From assembly GCA_013368445.1 (NCBI GenBank), contig JAACJO010000017.1, positions 124,001-188,000 on the forward strand: a DNA stretch of 64,000 nt, given 5' to 3'. Of this stretch, positions 58,926 through 64,000 are shown piece by piece. Under the pieces are notes generated by a model that made no database searches, was not told the DNA's origin, and saw nothing but the letters and a program-made list of their open reading frames with translations. Position 1 is the stretch's first letter. Each line of letters starts with the position of its first letter. This DNA comes from Leucocoprinus leucothites. Taxonomy: Eukaryota; Basidiomycota; Agaricomycetes; Agaricales; Agaricaceae. The position numbers and the translations under genes are program-made.

Positions 58926-60104
58926 ATGGCCGACCCATTCAAGCCGTCGACCCAACATTCCATCAATCCCCTGGACCCAAAACACCCTTTTCTCTTTATC
59001 CAGGACGACAACCGTGCCTCACACATCCAGAGCCTCACTATCTTCACCGAAGCTGCCTCTGGCGAACTTCGCTCCGAGCTCACCGACTTCCTCGACCGCT
59101 TGCATGCTCTACAAAAGCTCGTGATTCACTGGAAGGCGCTTGATTGGGTCCAGCTCGGAGAGCATGGCCTTCGAGCGCTTGTTCGACTCTTTTCTCTCCC
59201 TTCTTTACAAGAATTGCAGGTCCTTGCGTCAGGAAACTTCCCTCTTTGTCTTTTACGGTATTTTGCAGGGAAGAAGCTATGCATTGCGGCGACTACCCTT
59301 GCCACGGCAGTTATGCCTCTCTTTCCGGCCGACACTGAAGCCAGGCGGCTCGGGGCTCTCACGGACTTGTCGATAGTTAGCGCCCGAAATATTAGGGAGT
59401 TCCGGACGTTTATTGAATGGCAGACGGATAAAGCCCAGACATGTCTACAGTTTGTAAACTGTCTTCGATGTAGTGTCAGTTGGAGGGACGTTGGTGCGAA
59501 ACCAGAGGATGTCATGAAAGACCTTGGGTCTCTGTTACTCAGATTTGGCGCCATTGCTCGTGATTTTGAAGAGTTACGGCTCTTGGACTGGCAAAATAGT
59601 ACGTCCAAGCCATGCACTTGTGATATGGCTCATACTCAAAACCAATTTCCAGATTCGTTTGATGGTCCTCAGGTCGCTCAATCCGACCTCGTCTCTCTCA
59701 CTACACTGAAACGCCTCTACCTACACCTCGGAGCAAGCCCAAAAGCAAGCGAGAAAACCATGGACTCAATGAACACCTCCCTCCGAAACTGGCTCTTCCC
59801 TCTTCTCACCAACCTCCCTTCACCACAGGTCCTCGAAGTTATCGATATCACATTCAGCTTCGTCGTTCCCTTTCCCTGGCCAACAGATTTACACACCTGG
59901 ATGGAAACCTTCGCTTCCGAGCTCGAAGCTACACTGGATATCGTACGATTTCCCAGACTACAAACTGCGAATTTAACATTCGATCTTCGTAACGCCCATA
60001 CACGGCCGTACAACTGGCAAGCATTCAATGCTACCCTCCATCCCGCGAGATTATACGCGCGTGGTGTGGCTTGTGTATTCAAGGCTCAAGTCTATCGCCC
60101 ATAA
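58926..60104 (+). CDS. Uncharacterised protein, tandem paralogue 2
   Basis: A single exon of 1179 nt, 392 residues, starting MADPFKPSTQHSINPLDPKH at the first good ATG. Leucine-rich segments (LQKLVIHWKALDWVQL, LVRLFSLPSLQELQVLAS, LGALTDLSIVSARNIREF, LTTLKRLYLHLG) align in order with the neighbour at 56802. The C-terminal third also aligns in order (LETxxLxxxRLPRLQxxNLxF-type end, then W..FNA... and RGL.C.F/RGVACVF). The two genes are head to tail about 840 bp apart and diverged strongly, so the duplication is old. Paralogue 1 has an intron that this gene lacks. No catalytic motif is visible. Confidence 0.75.
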   Translation: MADPFKPSTQHSINPLDPKHPFLFIQDDNRASHIQSLTIFTEAASGELRSELTDFLDRLHALQKLVIHWKALDWVQLGEHGLRALVRLFSLPSLQELQVLASGNFPLCLLRYFAGKKLCIAATTLATAVMPLFPADTEARRLGALTDLSIVSARNIREFRTFIEWQTDKAQTCLQFVNCLRCSVSWRDVGAKPEDVMKDLGSLLLRFGAIARDFEELRLLDWQNSTSKPCTCDMAHTQNQFPDSFDGPQVAQSDLVSLTTLKRLYLHLGASPKASEKTMDSMNTSLRNWLFPLLTNLPSPQVLEVIDITFSFVVPFPWPTDLHTWMETFASELEATLDIVRFPRLQTANLTFDLRNAHTRPYNWQAFNATLHPARLYARGVACVFKAQVYRP

Positions 60105-60775
60105 GCCGGCTGAATACTCTGAGCAGCGCCTTGGCAAACATGAGATTCTTCTTTTTTTCGTTCCTTGGCACCATTATGATACCAATATGGATCATCAGCT
60201 TTGTATATATATCCTAGTAATGATGTAAATGTCCTGATAGACTTATACCTGCAGTATTATGTAGTTCACGCGTTTCGTAGAGATATTGACTTTCGGTTGT
60301 TCATCGTCGAGTTGAGAACATAATTTTCCACCCTGACTCGCTCTGGCTCCACATAAGTTTATCACATCAGTGACATCATCAGAAGCTTTGATGGGAATGT
60401 CGTACACTTCGGTTTCGCCGGCCTACAGTTGTGCGGAGAGACGCTGACTCGGCCACGGAAGACCCCATGGTATCCATATCAATAGTCACTAGTCAGACCT
60501 GTGGCTTCATGCAAGTAACAGTATCGATATTCGTCTTTAAATCTTTATTGCGACCTGCGAACTCAATCTCATTGTGAATTACTGGGTCGTGTTCGCTCAA
60601 ATTAAAGCGTGGTCTAGTTCTCGCCTCTAGTAAATGACATCTGCTGCGAAAACCAAAAATACTATATCCATTTCCAATTTGATAGTGTGATAATTGTACA
60701 ACATGAAGATGAGTGGGTATACATACAAGCTCCATAGATATCTCGTGAACGCTACAAAAGGACCAGACAAAGGTC
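60105..60775. other. Convergent intergenic region
   Basis: 3' flanks of the + strand paralogue and the - strand coiled-coil gene. No gene supported. Confidence 0.55.
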
Positions 60776-63700
60776 TCATAATGCCAACAAATCATTCAAA
60801 CATCGCACAACCACTCCAGCACCCGCCTTCACAAGCTCTCTTTCACTCTCCACCACCTTCGGCACAAGCTTCGTCTCAAACCGATCCGGATGCCACTTCT
60901 TTATCTGATCCTTAATCCTGTCCTTCATAGTCCTCGTCTTGTCCTTGTCTGGGTAACACTCGGCGCTCAGATAAGCAAGAATCGCTCCGCCGTTAATCGA
61001 TTCCGGGTTGGTTGGCATAACGAACATCGGCCAGGGGAACTTATCCCAGCGCAAATCCGAGTCTCGACTCCAAATATTCGTCCATTGATTATCGTGATAT
61101 GCAAAAATCTGAATCATGTCGTGCGTCGAGAGATTGCCCCTTGCCATCTTCGCTTGCTGTTCCCTGAATTTCTGCTCCTGCTCCAACCGGAAACGTTCTT
61201 GTCGCTCTCGTGTTTCTTCCTCCAACTTCCGGATCCGTTCTGCCTCTGACATCGGTGGCGGTGGAGCGTATGAGCCAGCATTAGTGGAAGGGTGTCTTTG
61301 TGGCATCGTTTTCGGTCTCGGTGTGCTGCCGGACGCAGTGGAACTTGCTGAAGTTGTCCGTCCAGGCGTCCAGGCAGAACTTCCAGAAGCACTACTCCAA
61401 GCCGAGGAGCCACTTGTACTATTCCAGCTGTCGGCAGTCGAATTGGCCCTCGTCGGCGGTACACGACCGGTGCCAGGTCCAGGACTAGCTGATGCCCCTG
61501 GCCAAGGATTATCCCCACTAGCGCTATTCTGACGCTTCCGTTCTTCCCACTGGCGCTGCATATCGGCCTCCCTCTTCTGAAATTCATTGGCAATGTGTGC
61601 CTGTTGCTCTTGGAATTCCTTGAACTTGTCCCGGGCTTTCTCTTCTCGCTCCTTCGCTTCCTTCGCCTCCCTCGCCTCCCTCTCCCTAGCTTCCTTGGCT
61701 TCCCTAATTTTCTGTTTCTCCTCCCACTCCTGCCGCGCCCTTCCCTCTCGTTCGCGCTGTCGCTCTCTTTCGTCGAGTCCTCGTTGTCGCTCTGCCTCCT
61801 GCATTCGACGAAATTGCTCTTCTCTCTCCTTCCTCTCCTGCACCTTCTCTCTCTCCTCGCGATCCTTTCTTCCCTTCTCCTCACGACCTCGGGCATCCCG
61901 GTTTCGCATTTCGTATTCGATTTTCTCCCGCTGTTCCTTCTCCCAGTGCGCCCTATATTCCTTTTCCTTCTCCTCCCACTCCTGCTTCTCCCTCGCCCTC
62001 TGTTCCTGGTGCTCACGATCCAGCTTTTCTCTCTGTTCCTGCTCCCAGCGTGCCCTGTGTTCCTTCTCCTGCTGCTCCCTTTCCCTCTTCTCTCGCTCCC
62101 AACGATCCCTGTATTCCTTATCCCGCTGTTCTCTCTCCCGCTCCTTCTCATCCTCTTTCTCTGTCCCATCCTCGTCCAGCTTCATCTTCATCTTGCCTAA
62201 GAGATCAATCTCCCTCTTCCGCATAGCTTCATCGCGCATGTCGAGTGCTCTCTTTTGTTGCTTCAGCTCCTCTTCACGCGCTTCGATCTCCCTCATTCGG
62301 TTGGCTAGATCTTTCTCTTGTTCATCTAGGTCCTCCTTCGCCAGCGTCACCTCGTCGCCCTTCCCTCTGACATCCTTCTCCCTCCTGCTCAGCTCATCTT
62401 CCTTTGCCTTTAGTTCGTTTTCTCGGTTGATCAACGCCTCCTCTTTATCACTTGTATCTTTCGCACGATGCTTCAATTCGAGATCTCTCCGCTTCGCCTC
62501 CGTCGTCTTTCGCTTGAAATCATCTTCCTTCCTCCTCATTTCTTCCTCCCTCTGTTTTAACGCATCGTCTCGCTTCTTCAACTCGTCCTCCCTCCCACTG
62601 TAACCGTTCTGCGTCTTCTCCACCTCATCTTTCAAAAGATTCGCAGCATTCTCCAGCTCTTTCACCATCTCCTCCCGGTTCGCAACTTCTTCCTCTTTCG
62701 CCTGTACTTCTTTCATCATCTCCTCAGCTTTTCGCTTCAACCTTTCCGCCTCCTCCTTCAGGGACTTCGTCTCCGTCAACTGGGATCTGGCGCTGGTTTC
62801 ACGTTTCTGGATGCTTTCCTCGCGCTTCGAGATAGTAGTTTCCCGTTTGCTGATAGTTTGTTCTCGCTTGTCAAGCTGTTGGTCGTGCTTGGCTAGCTGA
62901 ATCTCGCGATCATGCAACTCATCATCCCTTGATTTGAGGACTGCCTCTCGCGACATAATCCCATCCTCCTTCTCTGCCACATGTTTTTCGCGTTGACTGA
63001 CACCAGCCTCCCTCCTCGAAATGTCATCCTCCTTCTGCTTAAGATTGTTCTCCCTCTGAGTAACCTCGGCATTCCTTCTCGTGACACTAACATCCCTCTT
63101 CGCAATATCACTGTCCCTTTTTGCGATCTCCCTCTCGCCTTTCGCAACTTCAGCCTCTCTCCTCTTTATATCACTCTCCTTCCTCCCGATATCACCCTCC
63201 CGCTGTGCAACTTCTTCCTCTCTCTTAGTCAAGGTCTCTTCCTTCTTCGTTACCTCATCCTCTCTTTTCTTGATCTCTTCAAGCCTCTTCAAGTCTGACT
63301 CTGGACGCCTCCTCGAATACGAACTGCTCGAGTATGGTCCATCGTCAAACTCCTCTCCAAACTCATCCCCGTATCGTTCCCGTTCACGATCGCGGGTACC
63401 CGTAATATATCCACCAATAAAAGGCTCGGACGGTCGACCTCTCAATGAACCCTGCCAACCAACACGATCATGTCTATCCCTGTCTCTATCTCGATCTCGT
63501 TCCCGATCTCGTTCCCGCTCTCGGTCTTGCGAATGATGAGGCTGCGGATTCGACGACCAGTCTCGCCAGCTTCCAATATGAGGACTTGCTCCAGGAAGTG
63601 AGGAGCCCGGAGCACCGGGTTCATGGTGGTCGGTAGAGTTCAAATTGGGAGAGCGGCCTGGTACGGGAACGGGCTGGCTGGGAGGCGCATAAATGTTGTT

Positions 63701-64000
63701 GCGGTGGTAGGGTTCTAGATTGGATTTCATTCATGTCAGTTAAACAGTAAAACGTGGATGACATGAGTAGTAATGAACATGAATGACTCACCGTCACGCG
63801 CGCCGTAATCATCGCGAAGTGTGGGTGAAGGTCGAGTAAAAGAGCCTAATCGTGCCAGGTTTGGTCGGTCGTGATACGGTCGACTATATGGGACAGGGTC
63901 GTAGTGATCATGATCTGGCCCTGCGAGACTACCGTTCATATAGTCTAACCGGTCCCGCTTGTCGGGTCGATCGTCGTAATCCAAATCGCGTGCTCGTGAA
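60776..64000 (-). CDS. Long charged coiled-coil protein with J-like C-terminus (5' partial)
   Basis: Two exons in the window: beyond 64000 to 63792, then 63714-60776 (intron 63791-63715, GTGAGT, TTTAACTGAC branch, CTAG end). The frame stays open to the window edge, so the start is outside. Visible parts: a proline-rich N-terminus, an Arg/Asp/Glu run (63430-63540), then over 500 residues of Lys/Glu/Arg-rich coiled coil with a KREE-type repeat (61550-63280). A Ser/Thr/Pro-rich linker follows. The conserved end has DNQWTNIW, LRWDKFPWPMF, KDQIKKWHPDRFETKLVPKV and VVRCLNDLL. The IKKWHPDRF motif recalls the HPD loop of J domains and the NFKBIL1-like C-terminus seen in fungal hypothetical proteins. 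Scaffold or filament role is inferred only. The + strand long frame (61587-62603) is the antisense of the coiled coil. Confidence 0.85.

Noticed and set aside
61114..62169. 351-codon minus-strand frame rich in Arg and Gly
   Set aside because: Shifted frame of the same coiled-coil gene, with no independent motif.
61587..62603. Open frame of 338 codons on + rich in Ser/Phe/Leu
   Set aside because: It is the exact antisense of the Lys/Glu/Arg coiled coil (AAG/GAG codons read as CTT/CTC), so it is a composition artefact.
1..64000. tRNA, rRNA or CRISPR features
   Set aside because: I looked for TTCGA-type T-arm motifs with partner stems, conserved rRNA blocks and regularly spaced repeats and saw none that hold up.

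Overview
The window looks like genomic DNA of a filamentous basidiomycete (Agaricomycotina). Genes are split by many 45-70 bp GT-AG introns with CTNAC-type branch points. The gene families present (an Agaricomycete multi-pass membrane family, DUF6533-type membrane proteins, a GMC oxidoreductase, GH18 chitinase and CBM19 protein, J-like coiled-coil protein) are ones usual in that group. The species cannot be named from the sequence alone.

Layout. (1) 1-12 kb: a segmental duplication. Copy A (about 1-3146) and copy B (about 8503-11129) each carry the 3' part of a multi-pass membrane protein gene on + and the C-terminal half of a decayed DUF6533-like gene on -. Copy A has gained a 486 bp insertion with a 9 bp target duplication. 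Between the copies lies a broken AIF/FSP1-like FAD oxidoreductase gene (3.4-5.4 kb). (2) 12-15.4 kb: no convincing gene. (3) 15.5-18.1 kb: a GMC oxidoreductase gene with 16 exons, including a 2-nt exon. (4) 18.2-44.7 kb: a gene-free, AT-rich, CpG-poor transposon island. It contains a nested stack that can be unpicked by its target-site duplications. An old solo LTR (20048-36674) was split by a hAT element and by a PIF/Harbinger element. The Harbinger element was split by a Tc1/mariner element and a full Ty3 chromovirus. The 3' LTR of that chromovirus was split by a younger, CpG-rich solo LTR of the same family as the outermost one. A second stack (37.5-41.4 kb) is a hAT element holding a Tc1/mariner that holds a hAT-type MITE. 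(5) 45-51 kb: a secreted CBM19 chitin-binding protein (-) and a secreted GH18 chitinase (+), divergently arranged. The chitinase has an in-frame TGA at the Trp codon of its catalytic motif. (6) 52.7-54.6 kb: serine hydroxymethyltransferase with a mitochondrial-type leader and an 8-nt exon. (7) 56.8-60.1 kb: two tandem paralogues of unknown function. (8) 60.8-64 kb: a very long charged coiled-coil protein with a WHPDRF-containing C-terminus, running off the window end.

How it fits together: the two chromosomal arms are ordinary euchromatin-like gene space, and the island between them shows C-to-T/G-to-A decay at CpG. The two solo LTRs of one family, one decayed and one nearly intact, give an internal before-and-after record of that mutational process. 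The most novel items are the nested stack with this clock, the third ORF of the chromovirus, the 2-nt exon in the GMC gene and the stop codon in the chitinase active site. Exon totals for the GMC, chitinase, SHMT, CBM19 and tandem-paralogue models are all exact multiples of three, which supports the splice sites chosen by hand.
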